64,000 nucleotides of DNA from Actinospineispora eucalypti (GCA_014208095.1 JACHMT010000007.1:434001-498000); one strand, 5' to 3'. Positions 40,338 to 48,747 are shown, counted from the first letter of the stretch. Numbers and translations are program-made. The notes: generated by a model from the letters alone, not told the origin.

Positions 40338-41039
40338 ATGAAGCTTCTTTTCGTGCACGGGGCGTGCGTGGTGGACGGGGAATGGTGGTGGCACCGGATG
40401 GTCGGGCCGCTGGCGCGGGCCGGGCTGGCCACGGCGGCGGTGGAGCTGCCCAGCTGCGGGCCCAGGGACGGCGACGGGCCGCTGGGCGACCTGGCGGACG
40501 ACATCGAGGCGGTGCGGGTAGCGGCGGCCGGCGACGAGCCGGTGCTGCTGGTGAGCAGCTCCTACGGCGGCATGGTGATCACCGGCGCGGCGGCCGGGCT
40601 GGGCAACGTGCGGCACCTGGTCTACCTCAGCTCGATGCCGCCGGACGCCGACCAGCCGGTGACCGCGCTGGCCGACCCGGCCGGGCCGTCCTGGCTGGAG
40701 CCGGAGCCGGGCGGCACGGCCGTGCGGCTGCGCGCCGACCTGACCGACGAGGACTTCCGCGCGCACTTCCTGGCCGACTGCGACCCGGCCGCCGTGCGCG
40801 GCGCACTGGACCGGATCGGCCGGCAGTCCGCCGCCGCGCTGACCCAGCCGCCCGGCGCGGCCGCCTGGCGGGAGCTGCCCAGCACCGCCGTGATCTGCAC
40901 CGAGGACCGGGCCACCCCGCCGGACCGGCAGCGCCTCTGGGCCGCCCGCGCCGGCCGGGTGCTCGAGCTGGCCGCCGGCCACCACCCGTTCCTGTCCCGG
41001 CCGGACGAGCTGGCCCGACTCATCGCCGGAGTCATCTAG
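40338..41039 (+). CDS. Alpha/beta hydrolase (EstC / hydroxynitrile-lyase-like)
   Basis: 233 residues. It begins directly with MKLLFVHGACV (the oxyanion strand). The nucleophile elbow reads LVSSSYGGM, with Ser in the centre and SxSxG instead of GxSxG, as in EstC and plant esterase/hydroxynitrile-lyase relatives. The triad is completed by Asp (TEDRATPPDRQ) and His (AAGHHPFLSRP). The function is a small-molecule esterase or similar; the substrate is unknown. The stop TAG forms the start of an R6 element. It is divergent from the methyltransferase gene. Confidence 0.85.
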   Translation: MKLLFVHGACVVDGEWWWHRMVGPLARAGLATAAVELPSCGPRDGDGPLGDLADDIEAVRVAAAGDEPVLLVSSSYGGMVITGAAAGLGNVRHLVYLSSMPPDADQPVTALADPAGPSWLEPEPGGTAVRLRADLTDEDFRAHFLADCDPAAVRGALDRIGRQSAAALTQPPGAAAWRELPSTAVICTEDRATPPDRQRLWAARAGRVLELAAGHHPFLSRPDELARLIAGVI

Positions 41040-41085
41040 CGCGGAACGCGCTGGCCCGAGCGGGCGCCCAGTTCGGCGCACGCGG
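41036..41085. repeat. R6 two-hairpin element (intergenic copy)
   Basis: The first hairpin is AGCGCG-GAA-CGCGCT. The second is GCGGGCGCC-CAGTTC-GGCGCACGC, with one mismatch. The element begins with the stop codon of the upstream hydrolase. A nearly identical element, with only an indel and a few changes, lies inside the ABC-F gene (60401-60449), and a diverged copy lies inside an MFS gene (58171-58219). Confidence 0.75.
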
Positions 41086-41353
41086 AAGTTGCCGGAGCGC
41101 ACAGCCCGGCGGCCAGATCAGGGCCGCGAACCCGGTCCCTTTACGCTACTTCCGGGCCACGACGCGCCACGTGATGGCTGAGGCTTGACAAAACTGCAGC
41201 ACCGTATCGGGCTACTGAACGTAACCGTCCGCAGCGACCGGGCCGGGAGAGGGGGAAACCGGGGTCACGGGAAAGTGGCCGGCCGGTCCGGCCCTACCAT
41301 GCTCCGGTCCAGCGGACGTGGCACGAGCAAGCGACGAGGCGGGGGGAACCGCG
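41086..41353. other. Upstream region of glmU
   Basis: No gene is seen. A perfect -35-like TTGACA is at 41185-41190, but the best -10-like hexamer (TATCGG at 41205) is only 14 bp away, so the promoter is uncertain. The A/G-rich stretch GGGGGGAACC before the ATG at 41354 supplies the ribosome site. Confidence 0.5.
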
Positions 41354-42997
41354 ATGCTGGAAGGTAGCAGGAACGGCACAAACGGGCGGGCGGGTGACAC
41401 TGGTGACTACTCGGGACACGCGTTGACGTCCGGAACGGGCGCCCTGGACGCCCCCAACCCGGCCGCCGTTGTGGTGCTCGCCGCCGGCGAAGGGCGCCGC
41501 ATGCACTCCGCCAAGCCCAAGGTGCTGCACGAGATCGCCGGCCGGGCGCTGCTCGGCCACGCCGTGCACGCCGCCGCCGCACTGGCCCCGGAGTACCTGG
41601 TCGTGGTGGCCGGCCACGGCCGTGACCAGGTGCGGGAGTACCTGGCCGGGCTGGCCGGCGAGCTGAGCCGCTCCGCGCTGCTGGCCATCCAGGAGGAGCA
41701 GAACGGCACCGGGCACGCGGTGGACTGCGCCCTCGAGTCGCTGCCCGCACTGAGCGGGCCGGTCATGGTCACCTACGGGGACGTGCCGCTGCTGGACGCC
41801 GCCACGCTGCGCGGGCTGCTCACCGAGCACGCGGCCGCCGGCAACGCGGTCACCGTGCTCACCGCCGAGCTGGAGGACCCGACCGGCTACGGCCGGGTGC
41901 TGCGCGACGGGGATGCGGGACCAGGCGGACCGGTCACGGCGATCGTGGAGCACCGCGACGCCACCCCGGAACAGTTACTGATCAACGAGATCAACTCCGG
42001 CGTCTACGTCTTCGAGGCCGACGTACTGCGCGACGGCCTGGCCACGCTCGCCGCGTCCGCGCAGGTCAACGCCCAGGGCGAGCAGTACCTGACCGACGTG
42101 CTCGGGTTCGCCCACGCGGCCGGGCGGCGGGTCGGCGCGCTGCGCTGCACCGACCGCTGGCAGGTGTGCGGGGTGAACGACCGGGTGCAGCTGGCCGAGA
42201 TGCGCGCCGAGCTGAACCGGCGGCTGCTGCAGGGCTGGATGCGCGCCGGGGTGACGGTGGTCGACCCGGCCACCACCTGGGTGGACGTGCGGGTGCGGCT
42301 GGAGCGGGACGTCACGCTGCTGCCCGGCACGCAGCTGCACGGCACCACCACGGTGGCCGAGGGCGCCCAGATCGGCCCGGACAGCACGCTCACCGACTGC
42401 TGGATCGGCGCCGGCGCACAGGTCACCCGCACCCACGGTTCCGGCGCGGAGATCGGCCCCGAGGCCAGCGTCGGCCCGTTCGCCTACCTGCGTCCCGGCG
42501 CGCGGCTCGGCGCCTCGGGCAAGATCGGCACCTTCGTCGAGGTGAAGAACTCCGACATCGGCGCGGGCACCAAGGTGCCGCACCTGACCTACGTGGGCGA
42601 CGCGAGCATCGGCGAGCGGTCCAACATCGGCGCCTCCTCGGTGTTCGTCAACTACGACGGGGTGACCAAGCACCGCACCATCGTGGGCTCCTACGTGCGC
42701 ACCGGCTCGGACAACACCTTCGTCGCCCCGGTCACCGTCGGGGACGGCGCATACACCGGCGCGGGCGCGGTGATCCGTCAGGACGTTCCCCCCGGCGCGC
42801 TGGCCGTTTCCGCCGGTGATCAACGCAACCTGGACGGCTGGGTGACCCGGCGCCGGCCGGGCACCCCGGCCGCGCTCGCGGCGGAGCGGGCGGCCGCCGA
42901 GGAGCCCGAGGAGACACCCGACGCAACGCCGCGCCGAGCGGCGAGCGACACTGTAGGTACCCACACCGCGCCGAGCGGGGGACGCCAAGTCGGGTAG
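41354..42997 (+). CDS. glmU: GlmU, bifunctional GlcN-1-P acetyltransferase / UDP-GlcNAc pyrophosphorylase
   Basis: 547 residues. It makes UDP-GlcNAc for peptidoglycan and mycothiol in two steps. The N-terminal uridylyltransferase has VVVLAAGEGRRMHSAKPKVLHEIAG (signature with GxGxRM), YGDVPLLD and GYGRVLR. The C-terminal left-handed beta-helix has hexapeptide repeats (IGPDSTLTD, IGPEASVGPFAYLRPGARL, VEVKNSDIG, YVGDASIGERSNIGASSVFVNYDGVTKHRT). A 35-residue N-terminal extension and a disordered tail make it longer than usual. A rare TTA leucine codon is at 41975-41977. prs follows after 16 bp as a second operon gene, the same order as M. tuberculosis. Confidence 0.95.
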   Translation: MLEGSRNGTNGRAGDTGDYSGHALTSGTGALDAPNPAAVVVLAAGEGRRMHSAKPKVLHEIAGRALLGHAVHAAAALAPEYLVVVAGHGRDQVREYLAGLAGELSRSALLAIQEEQNGTGHAVDCALESLPALSGPVMVTYGDVPLLDAATLRGLLTEHAAAGNAVTVLTAELEDPTGYGRVLRDGDAGPGGPVTAIVEHRDATPEQLLINEINSGVYVFEADVLRDGLATLAASAQVNAQGEQYLTDVLGFAHAAGRRVGALRCTDRWQVCGVNDRVQLAEMRAELNRRLLQGWMRAGVTVVDPATTWVDVRVRLERDVTLLPGTQLHGTTTVAEGAQIGPDSTLTDCWIGAGAQVTRTHGSGAEIGPEASVGPFAYLRPGARLGASGKIGTFVEVKNSDIGAGTKVPHLTYVGDASIGERSNIGASSVFVNYDGVTKHRTIVGSYVRTGSDNTFVAPVTVGDGAYTGAGAVIRQDVPPGALAVSAGDQRNLDGWVTRRRPGTPAALAAERAAAEEPEETPDATPRRAASDTVGTHTAPSGGRQVG

Positions 42998-43013
42998 GAG
43001 GGCTGGTACCAGC

Positions 43014-43994
43014 ATGTCGGCCATGTCGACGATTCCCAAGAAGAGCCTGATGTTCTTCGCGGGGCGGGCACACCCGGAGCTGGCCGAAGAGGTGGCCAAG
43101 CACCTGGACGTGTCGATCACCCCGCAGACCGCGCACGACTTCGCCAACGGCGAGATCTTCGTGCGGTTCGAGGAGTCGGTCCGGGGGTGCGACGCCTTCG
43201 TCATCCAGAGCCACACCAACCCGATCAACGACTGGCTGATGGAGCAGCTGCTCATGGTGGACGCGCTGAAGCGCGCGTCGGCCAAGCGGATCACCGCCGT
43301 CATGCCGTTCTACCCGTACGCCCGCCAGGACAAGAAGCACCGGGGCCGCGAGCCGATCTCGGCCCGGCTGGTCGCGGACATGTTCAAGACCGCCGGCGCG
43401 GACCGGATCATGACGGTTGATTTACACACCGCGCAGATCCAGGGCTTCTTCGACGGCCCGGTGGACCACCTGTGGGCGATGCCGCTGCTCGCCGACTACA
43501 TCCGCGACTCCTACGCCGACCGCGACATCGCGGTGGTCTCCCCCGACTCCGGCCGGGTTCGCCTGGCGGAGAAGTGGTCGGAGAGCCTGGGCGGCTGCCC
43601 GCTGGCGTTCATCCACAAGACCCGGGACCCGCGCCGGCCGAACGAGGCGGTGGCCAACCGGGTGGTCGGCGAGATCACCGGCCGCACCTGCATCGTGATC
43701 GACGACATGATCGACACCGGTGGCACCATCGCCGGCGCGGTGAAGGAGCTGCTCGCCGACGGAGCCGCCGAGGTGGTCATCGCGACCACGCACGGCGTGC
43801 TCTCCGGCCCGGCCAAGGAGCGGCTGTCCACCTGTGGCGCGCGCGAGGTGGTCGTCACCAACACGCTGCCCATCCCCGAGGAGAAGCGCTTCGAGGGGCT
43901 CACCGTGCTGTCCATCGCCCCGCTGATCGCCCGCGCGATCCACGAGGTGTTCGACGACGGCTCGGTCACCAGCCTCTTCAACGGCAACGCCTGA
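43014..43994 (+). CDS. prs: Ribose-phosphate pyrophosphokinase (PRPP synthase)
   Basis: 326 residues. It makes PRPP from ribose-5-phosphate and ATP for nucleotides, His and Trp. Class I motifs are present: MPFYPYARQDKKHRGREPISARL (ATP-binding flexible loop), TVDLHTAQIQGFFDGPVDHLWAMPL, and the PRPP loop CIVIDDMIDTGGTIAGAV. A second ATG (MSTIPKKSL, 43023) is the usual start in relatives. The Leu of VDLHT is encoded by the rare codon TTA at 43422-43424. It is co-transcribed with glmU and followed by a strong hairpin at 44008. Confidence 0.96.
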   Translation: MSAMSTIPKKSLMFFAGRAHPELAEEVAKHLDVSITPQTAHDFANGEIFVRFEESVRGCDAFVIQSHTNPINDWLMEQLLMVDALKRASAKRITAVMPFYPYARQDKKHRGREPISARLVADMFKTAGADRIMTVDLHTAQIQGFFDGPVDHLWAMPLLADYIRDSYADRDIAVVSPDSGRVRLAEKWSESLGGCPLAFIHKTRDPRRPNEAVANRVVGEITGRTCIVIDDMIDTGGTIAGAVKELLADGAAEVVIATTHGVLSGPAKERLSTCGAREVVVTNTLPIPEEKRFEGLTVLSIAPLIARAIHEVFDDGSVTSLFNGNA

Positions 43995-44007
43995 GGACGC
44001 ACTTCAC

Positions 44008-44027
44008 ACCGCGGCGCACGCCGCGGT
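44008..44027 (+). terminator. Hairpin after prs
   Basis: ACCGCGGC-GCAC-GCCGCGGT is a perfect 8-bp stem 13 bases after the prs stop. It lacks a T-run, as is common for terminators in GC-rich actinobacteria. Confidence 0.6.
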
Positions 44028-44071
44028 CAGAATTACGCTGCGTAACAGCCGCGTGGCGGGTCGACCCTATT

Positions 44072-44143
44072 CGGTTCATCGACATCGACGTCCGTCTGGT
44101 TTGATCCCGGCCGGGCCAGACTGGTGTCGATGTCGACGAACGG
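44072..44143. repeat. 72-bp palindromic hairpin
   Basis: CGGTTCATCGACATCGACG (44072-44090) is mirrored by TGTCGATGTCGACGAACGG (44125-44143) with few mismatches. An inner stem GTCTGG/CCAGAC encloses TTTGATCCCGGCCGGG. Size and a GATC-bearing loop resemble R5, but the sequence is otherwise unique here. Confidence 0.55.
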
Positions 44144-44249
44144 CATCCCGCGTCCGGCCCTCGACGCCGCTCGGAGCTGTCACGATGCGTGATGGAACGC
44201 CGGGCCCGGCCGGACGGACGACGCCGAGGTCGCGGGAACTCCCAAGGAT

Positions 44250-44396
44250 TCAGCTGTCGGACTGCTCGTCGTCCTCGTCGTCCTCGTCGTCCTCGAGCAG
44301 CTCCTGGGCGTCGTCCTCGATCTCTTCCTCGGACATGTCGGCCCATCGTTTGAGGGCGCCGGACTCGAGCTTGCGCGCTTGCCGTTCATCGGCCAC
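44250..44396 (-). CDS. Small acidic protein (48 residues)
   Basis: The minus-strand GTG at 44396 opens a frame reading VADERQARKLESGALKRWAD, then MSEEEIEDDAQELLEDD and an Asp/Glu repeat ending EQSDS. It has a basic head with a heptad-like helix and a very acidic tail. High third-position G/C and the ordered charge pattern support coding, though the Asp/Glu run is repetitive DNA. AGGTGA lies 12 bases upstream. I do not recognise a family. It could be a small regulator or antitoxin-like binder, but that is a guess; it faces prs from the opposite strand. Confidence 0.45.
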   Translation of the reverse strand: MADERQARKLESGALKRWADMSEEEIEDDAQELLEDDEDDEDDEQSDS

Positions 44397-44880
44397 GGAG
44401 TGGGGGTCACCTCGCTGTTCGGACGTGGATGACGCCCCCCGAGCGCGTCACGCGCCACCGGCTTCGACTGGCGCGGGCGCCTAAGCTAGCGGCGCTTCGC
44501 GGGTCTAGCAATGATCTTGAGACGCAAGTGACAACTGTGCCGTCTGAGAATTCAATCACCACGTCCCAATTCTCACTTTTGTCCCACAGGACGCAAGTGC
44601 GACGAATTCCGGGGTTCCGGCGGAAATGCGGAATGTTGCGATATAGCAAATCACGACGACTAGTAATCATTAGCGCCAATGATCGAACAATCATGCGCAC
44701 AGCTGCGGGAAATCGATCTCAGTAATCGGCTCATTACGCATCGTGAACAGGCCGCTGAATTTCCAAACACATACCGCGAGGTCACAGTTTCGTGACAGGG
44801 CTAACGTTGTGTTAAGGAAGGGCCGATTGTTTCCCCAGGCGACACCATTCGGGTGAGCCACCGAGCTGAGGAACGGACCA
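44397..44880. other. AT-rich spacer of unclear nature
   Basis: From about 44500 to 44870 the base composition falls to near half A+T, unlike the rest of the window. Short opposing frames of 97-98 codons exist on both strands here (44407-44700 minus, 44429-44725 plus), but neither shows the GC-rich third positions of real genes around it. It probably holds the promoter of the gene at 44881 and perhaps decayed foreign DNA. GAGGAA at 44869-44874 is that gene's ribosome site. Confidence 0.5.
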
Positions 44881-45864
44881 ATGGCTGACTCCGAACAGAC
44901 CTCCGGAGCCGCGTGCGACGCGCCGGCCAGCGCCCCGGCCAAGACCAAGAAACCCCCTGTCAAGCGGGTTCGCCAGGGCAAGTCCGGCAAGGGCACGCCG
45001 AGCATTCCGGCGCAGCGGGGAGAGATGCAGGTGCCCCCGCCATTACGTGATCAAAATGGCCGATTTGCCCGGCACCGGCAGCTGGAACCGCTGCCCGATC
45101 TTGCCGGCGCAATGGCTCAGGTGCCCGGCGGCCTGGGCGTCGCTCTGCCGTCCGAGTTCGAATTCGCCGGGGTAAAGTGGACCTTGGCGGACGCCGCATT
45201 CGATGGATCACCTATAGGATTTCAACTCGCCTTCGAACTCGCCCACGGCGTCCGCAAGACCTCTTCCGGAACCCTCGCGGCGAGTCACTCGGAAGCGATC
45301 TCGACGACTCGCTCCCTCCCCGGCAAACCCGCGCCGGACTCCCCCGTCGCCCTCCGGGCCGATCCCCCGGCGAACCTCCCCGGCGACACCACCACGACCT
45401 CCCCCGCGACCCCCGCCGCCGTCCCCGACGACTCCCCCACGATTCCCCCCGCCGTCCCCGACGACTCCCCGACAGCCCCCACCGCCGTCTCCACCGCCGC
45501 CCCAAAGACCTCTGACACCGTCCCCGGCCCCACAACTCCGTCCGACGGGCTTCCCGGCGGTTCCGCCGCCGACTCCGCGGCCCTCCCCGGCTCCCCGACA
45601 ACTCCCGCCGCCGGCGCTCCGGGACCTCGCCACGGCAAACTCCGCGCCACTGCCACCACCGACGCCGCCGGGCGGCGTGTCCCCGGCGAATCCCGGGCAA
45701 ACCCCGACGCCGAGGCCCGCCCCGCCGGCCCCCCGGCCTCCCCACCCACCGAGCCGGTCCCCGACCCCTCCGTGGCGGCCGCGACGGTTCGCCTGCCGAC
45801 TCCGTCGACCCCCGCGACCGAGCCCGGGCCCAAGGCGGCGGACGCCACTCCCACGGCCTCGTGA
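44881..45864 (+). CDS. Uncharacterised protein with disordered Pro/Thr/Ser-rich tail
   Basis: 327 residues, ATG at 44881 with GAGGAA upstream. Residues 1-55 are basic and Pro/Lys-rich (AKTKKPPVKRVRQGKSGKGTP). Residues 56-125 may be folded (LRDQNGRFARHRQLEPLPDLAGAMAQ..., EFAGVKWTLADAAFDGSPIGFQLAFELAHGVRK). The last 200 are a Pro/Thr/Ser/Ala-rich tail with an internal PDDSPTIPPAV / PDDSPTAPTAV duplication. There is no signal peptide or membrane helix. Third-position C is very strong across the tail, which supports real translation despite low complexity. It lies between prs and lysA, where M. tuberculosis has lpqT. The function is unknown. Confidence 0.6.
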   Translation: MADSEQTSGAACDAPASAPAKTKKPPVKRVRQGKSGKGTPSIPAQRGEMQVPPPLRDQNGRFARHRQLEPLPDLAGAMAQVPGGLGVALPSEFEFAGVKWTLADAAFDGSPIGFQLAFELAHGVRKTSSGTLAASHSEAISTTRSLPGKPAPDSPVALRADPPANLPGDTTTTSPATPAAVPDDSPTIPPAVPDDSPTAPTAVSTAAPKTSDTVPGPTTPSDGLPGGSAADSAALPGSPTTPAAGAPGPRHGKLRATATTDAAGRRVPGESRANPDAEARPAGPPASPPTEPVPDPSVAAATVRLPTPSTPATEPGPKAADATPTAS

Positions 45865-46035
45865 TCCGGCGCCGGCCGTGACCCCGGCCACCTGATCGTC
45901 AAGAACCCGCCAAGAAACCGGGCCGGGCGCGCAAGGATCGGCTCAACCCTCCGGGCGAGCGGAGCCGGCGCGGCGTAGCAAGACCTGCGAGGCGCCGGCA
46001 CCCGCCGGCGCAACACTCGCAACCCGGAGGACCCG

Positions 46036-47376
46036 GTGACCCTCGGCGACCTAGTCCCATCCCTGCGTACCTCGTTGAACGCGCGACTGGAGCCGAACCT
46101 CTGGCCACTCACCGCGCGCGCCGACTGCGCCGGCGAGCTGACCCTCGCCGGCGTGTCGGTGGGCCACCTGGCCGCGTTGCACGGCACCCCGACGTACCTG
46201 CTGGACACCGAGCACGTCCGCGACCGGTGCCGGCGCTACCGCGCCGCGCTGCCCGGCACCGAGGTGATCTACGCCGGCAAGGCCTTCCTGTGCACCGGGA
46301 TGGCCCGGCTGGTCGCCGAGGAGGGGCTCGGCCTGGACGTCAGCTCGGCCGGCGAGCTGGCGGTGGCGCGGGCGGCCGGATTCCCGGCCGAGCGGATCGT
46401 GCTGCACGGCAACGTGAAGACCGCCGAGGACCTCAAGGCGGCGACCACCGCCGGGGTCGGCCGGGTGGTGATCGACTCCACCGACGAGATCGACCAGCTG
46501 GCCGCGCTGACCCGGCACCGGCAGGACGTGCTGATCCGGATCGCGCCGGACATCGACGCGGGCACCCACCGGGCGGTGACCACCGGGACCGCCGACCAGA
46601 AGTTCGGCTTCCGGGTGGCCGACGGCACCGCCGCCGACGCGGTCCGCCGGGTGCTCGAGCAGCCCCGGCTGCGCCTGGTCGGGCTGCACTGCCACCTGGG
46701 CTCGCAGATCTCCTCGGTGGCGCCGTACGAACGGGCCGCGGAGCGGATGATCGGGCTGTACGCCGAGCTCGGCCGGCGGCACCGGATCACCTTCGACCAG
46801 CTCAACCTGGGTGGCGGGCACGGCATCCGCTACACCGACGCGGACCGCGCGCTGGACCTGGCCGCCTACGCCGAGCGGGTCCCCGCCGCACTCCGCGCGG
46901 CCTGCGCCGCGCACCGCGTGCCGCCGCCCCGGCTGTCCGTGGAGCCGGGCCGGGCGATCGTCGGCGGTGCCGGGATCGCGCTCTACCGGGTGGCCGTGGT
47001 GAAGCGCCGGCCCGGCGGCCGCACCTTCGTCGCGGTGGACGGCGGGATGAGCGACAACCCCCGCCCGGCGCTGTACGGCTCCCGCTACCCGGTGCGGGTG
47101 ATCGGCCGGCCGCTGCGCGCGGCCTACCGGCCGGTCACCGTGGTCGGCCGGCACTGCGAGGCCGGCGACGTGCTGGCCGAGGTGCCACTGCCGGAAGACA
47201 TCCACCCCGGTGACCTGCTGGCCGTCCCGGCGGCCGGGGCCTACCAGTACTCGATGGCGTCCAACTACAACATGGTCGGCCGGCCGCCCGTGGTCGCCGT
47301 GGCGGACGGCGCCTCCCACCCGCTGCTGCGCCGCGAGTCGGAGGCCGACCTGCTGGCCCGCGAAGTATGCGAATGA
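46036..47376 (+). CDS. lysA: Diaminopimelate decarboxylase-like PLP enzyme
   Basis: 446 residues, GTG start with GGAGG upstream. It is a fold-III PLP decarboxylase. Lys of YAGKAFLC is the Schiff-base residue, HCHLGSQI and LNLGGGHGIRY bind the cofactor phosphate, EPGRAIV follows, and GRHCEAGDVL holds the catalytic Cys and Asp from the neighbouring subunit; AAGAYQYSMASNYN closes the site. These match LysA, which makes lysine from meso-diaminopimelate. The usual actinobacterial lysA lies next to argS/hom/thrC, so this could be the only copy, a paralogue, or a decarboxylase for another diamino acid. It is followed by a clear terminator hairpin. Confidence 0.85.
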   Translation: MTLGDLVPSLRTSLNARLEPNLWPLTARADCAGELTLAGVSVGHLAALHGTPTYLLDTEHVRDRCRRYRAALPGTEVIYAGKAFLCTGMARLVAEEGLGLDVSSAGELAVARAAGFPAERIVLHGNVKTAEDLKAATTAGVGRVVIDSTDEIDQLAALTRHRQDVLIRIAPDIDAGTHRAVTTGTADQKFGFRVADGTAADAVRRVLEQPRLRLVGLHCHLGSQISSVAPYERAAERMIGLYAELGRRHRITFDQLNLGGGHGIRYTDADRALDLAAYAERVPAALRAACAAHRVPPPRLSVEPGRAIVGGAGIALYRVAVVKRRPGGRTFVAVDGGMSDNPRPALYGSRYPVRVIGRPLRAAYRPVTVVGRHCEAGDVLAEVPLPEDIHPGDLLAVPAAGAYQYSMASNYNMVGRPPVVAVADGASHPLLRRESEADLLAREVCE

Positions 47377-47412
47377 CGCCCTGACGTATGCTGTGCGGGT
47401 TGCCTCGGCGAG

Positions 47413-47432
47413 GGCGGTCGCTCCCGACCGCC
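47413..47432 (+). terminator. Hairpin after lysA
   Basis: GGCGGTCG-CTCC-CGACCGCC is a perfect 8-bp stem 37 bp after the lysA stop, without a T-run. It separates lysA from the rplY-pth operon. Confidence 0.65.
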
Positions 47433-47540
47433 GTGATCGACGCGGTTGACGGCTCTGGTCCGGTTTGATCAGACACGTCAACGTGTCGCGCCGAGGCCGC
47501 CGAGACCTTTTGCAGATTCGTCAGTTCGAGGAGTACCCCC

Positions 47541-48167
47541 GTGGCCGAAGCACGCATCCAAGCCGAAACCCGCACCGAGTTCGGGAAGGGCGCGGCCCGC
47601 CGGGTCCGACGCGCCGGGCAGATTCCGGCGGTGCTCTACGGCCGGGGCAGCGAGCCGGTGCACCTCGCCCTGCCGGCGCTGGAGTTCGCGCGCACCCTGC
47701 GCGAGCACGGCCGCAACGCGGTGCTCACCCTCGCCCTGGACAGCGGCCCGCAGCTGGCGCTGCCCAAGACCGTGGTCACCCACCCGATCCGCAACTACAT
47801 CGAGCACGTCGACCTGCTGGTGATCAAGCGCGGTGAGAAGGTCACCGTGGAGGTCCCGGTGCACGTCATCGGCGACGCCGCGTCCGGCACCCTGGTCACC
47901 CAGGAGCTGGACCGGCTCGAGGTCGAGGCCGACGTGTCCAGCATCCCGGAGTCGCTGGAGGTCTCCGTGGAGGGCCTGGAGGTCGGCACCCAGATCCAGG
48001 CCGGCCAGGTACCGCTGCCGGACGGTGTGGAGCTGCGCACCGACGCCGAGTACCTGGTGGCCAACGTGGTCGCCTCGCCGACCGCCGAGGCCATGGAGGG
48101 TGCCGTGGATGCCGAGGGTGCTGGTGTGGTCGAGGATGCGCCTGAGACTCCCGCTGAAGAAAGCTGA
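47541..48167 (+). CDS. rplY: 50S ribosomal protein L25/Ctc (CTC form)
   Basis: 208 residues, GTG start with GAGGAG upstream. L25 binds 5S rRNA. The N-terminal L25 domain (IQAETRTEFGKGAARRVRRAGQIPAVLYGRG) and the C-terminal TL5/CTC beta domain (VEVPVHVIGDAASGTLVTQELDRLEVEADVSSIPESLEVSVEGLEVG) are both present. An acidic tail ends EETPAEES-like. TTGACG at 47446 and a small hairpin GACACG-TCAA-CGTGTC (47472-47487) lie in the leader. The pth gene overlaps its end by 32 bp, so they are co-transcribed, as in M. tuberculosis. Confidence 0.95.
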   Translation: MAEARIQAETRTEFGKGAARRVRRAGQIPAVLYGRGSEPVHLALPALEFARTLREHGRNAVLTLALDSGPQLALPKTVVTHPIRNYIEHVDLLVIKRGEKVTVEVPVHVIGDAASGTLVTQELDRLEVEADVSSIPESLEVSVEGLEVGTQIQAGQVPLPDGVELRTDAEYLVANVVASPTAEAMEGAVDAEGAGVVEDAPETPAEES

Positions 48168-48747
48168 CCCGGCCGGCACCGCGCTGGTCGTAGGCCTGGG
48201 CAACCCGGGCCCCAAGTACGCGGACACCCGGCACAACGTCGGCTTCGCCGTGGTCGACCTGCTGGCCGACCGGGCGGGCGCGAAGTTCCGCCCGCACAAG
48301 GGCGTTGCCGACGTGGCCGAGGGCCGGCTGGCCGGCGCCCGTGCGGTGCTGGCCAAGCCCCGCTCCTACATGAACGTCTCCGGTGGCCCGGTCAGCTCGG
48401 TGGCCCGCTACTACCGGGTGCCGCCGACCGAGCTGATCGTGGTGCACGACGACCTGGACCTGGGTTTCGGCGTGATCCGGCTCAAGCGGGGCGGCGGCGA
48501 GGGCGGCCACAACGGGCTGCGCTCGATCAGCCAGTCACTGGGCTCCCGGGACTACCTGCGCGCCCGGTTCGGCATCGGCCGCCCTCCGGGCCGGATGGAC
48601 GCCGCCGACTTCGTGCTGCGCCGGTTCTCCTCGGCCGAGCGCTCCGACGTGGACCTGGCCGTCGACCTGTGCGCGGACGCCGTGGAGGCGCTGCTCTCCG
48701 ACGGCCTCGAGGCCGCGCAGAACAAGTTCCACGCGCTGTCTGGTTAG
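48136..48747 (+). CDS. pth: Peptidyl-tRNA hydrolase
   Basis: 203 residues from the ATG at 48136, which overlaps the end of rplY. It frees tRNA from stalled peptidyl-tRNA. Family motifs are LVVGLGNPGPKYADTRHNVGF (catalytic His in TRHN), KPRSYMNVSGGPV, IVVHDDLDLGFGVIRLKRGGGEGGHNGLRSI and FGIGRPPGRMDAADFVL. All catalytic residues are in place. The stop TAG at 48745-48747 touches the left end of an R1 element, so transcription of this operon probably runs into that structure. Confidence 0.95.
   Translation: MRLRLPLKKADPAGTALVVGLGNPGPKYADTRHNVGFAVVDLLADRAGAKFRPHKGVADVAEGRLAGARAVLAKPRSYMNVSGGPVSSVARYYRVPPTELIVVHDDLDLGFGVIRLKRGGGEGGHNGLRSISQSLGSRDYLRARFGIGRPPGRMDAADFVLRRFSSAERSDVDLAVDLCADAVEALLSDGLEAAQNKFHALSG

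Noticed and set aside
44407..44725. Opposed 97-98 codon frames in the AT-rich spacer
   Set aside because: Third-position GC is low compared with real genes here and neither resembles a known family.
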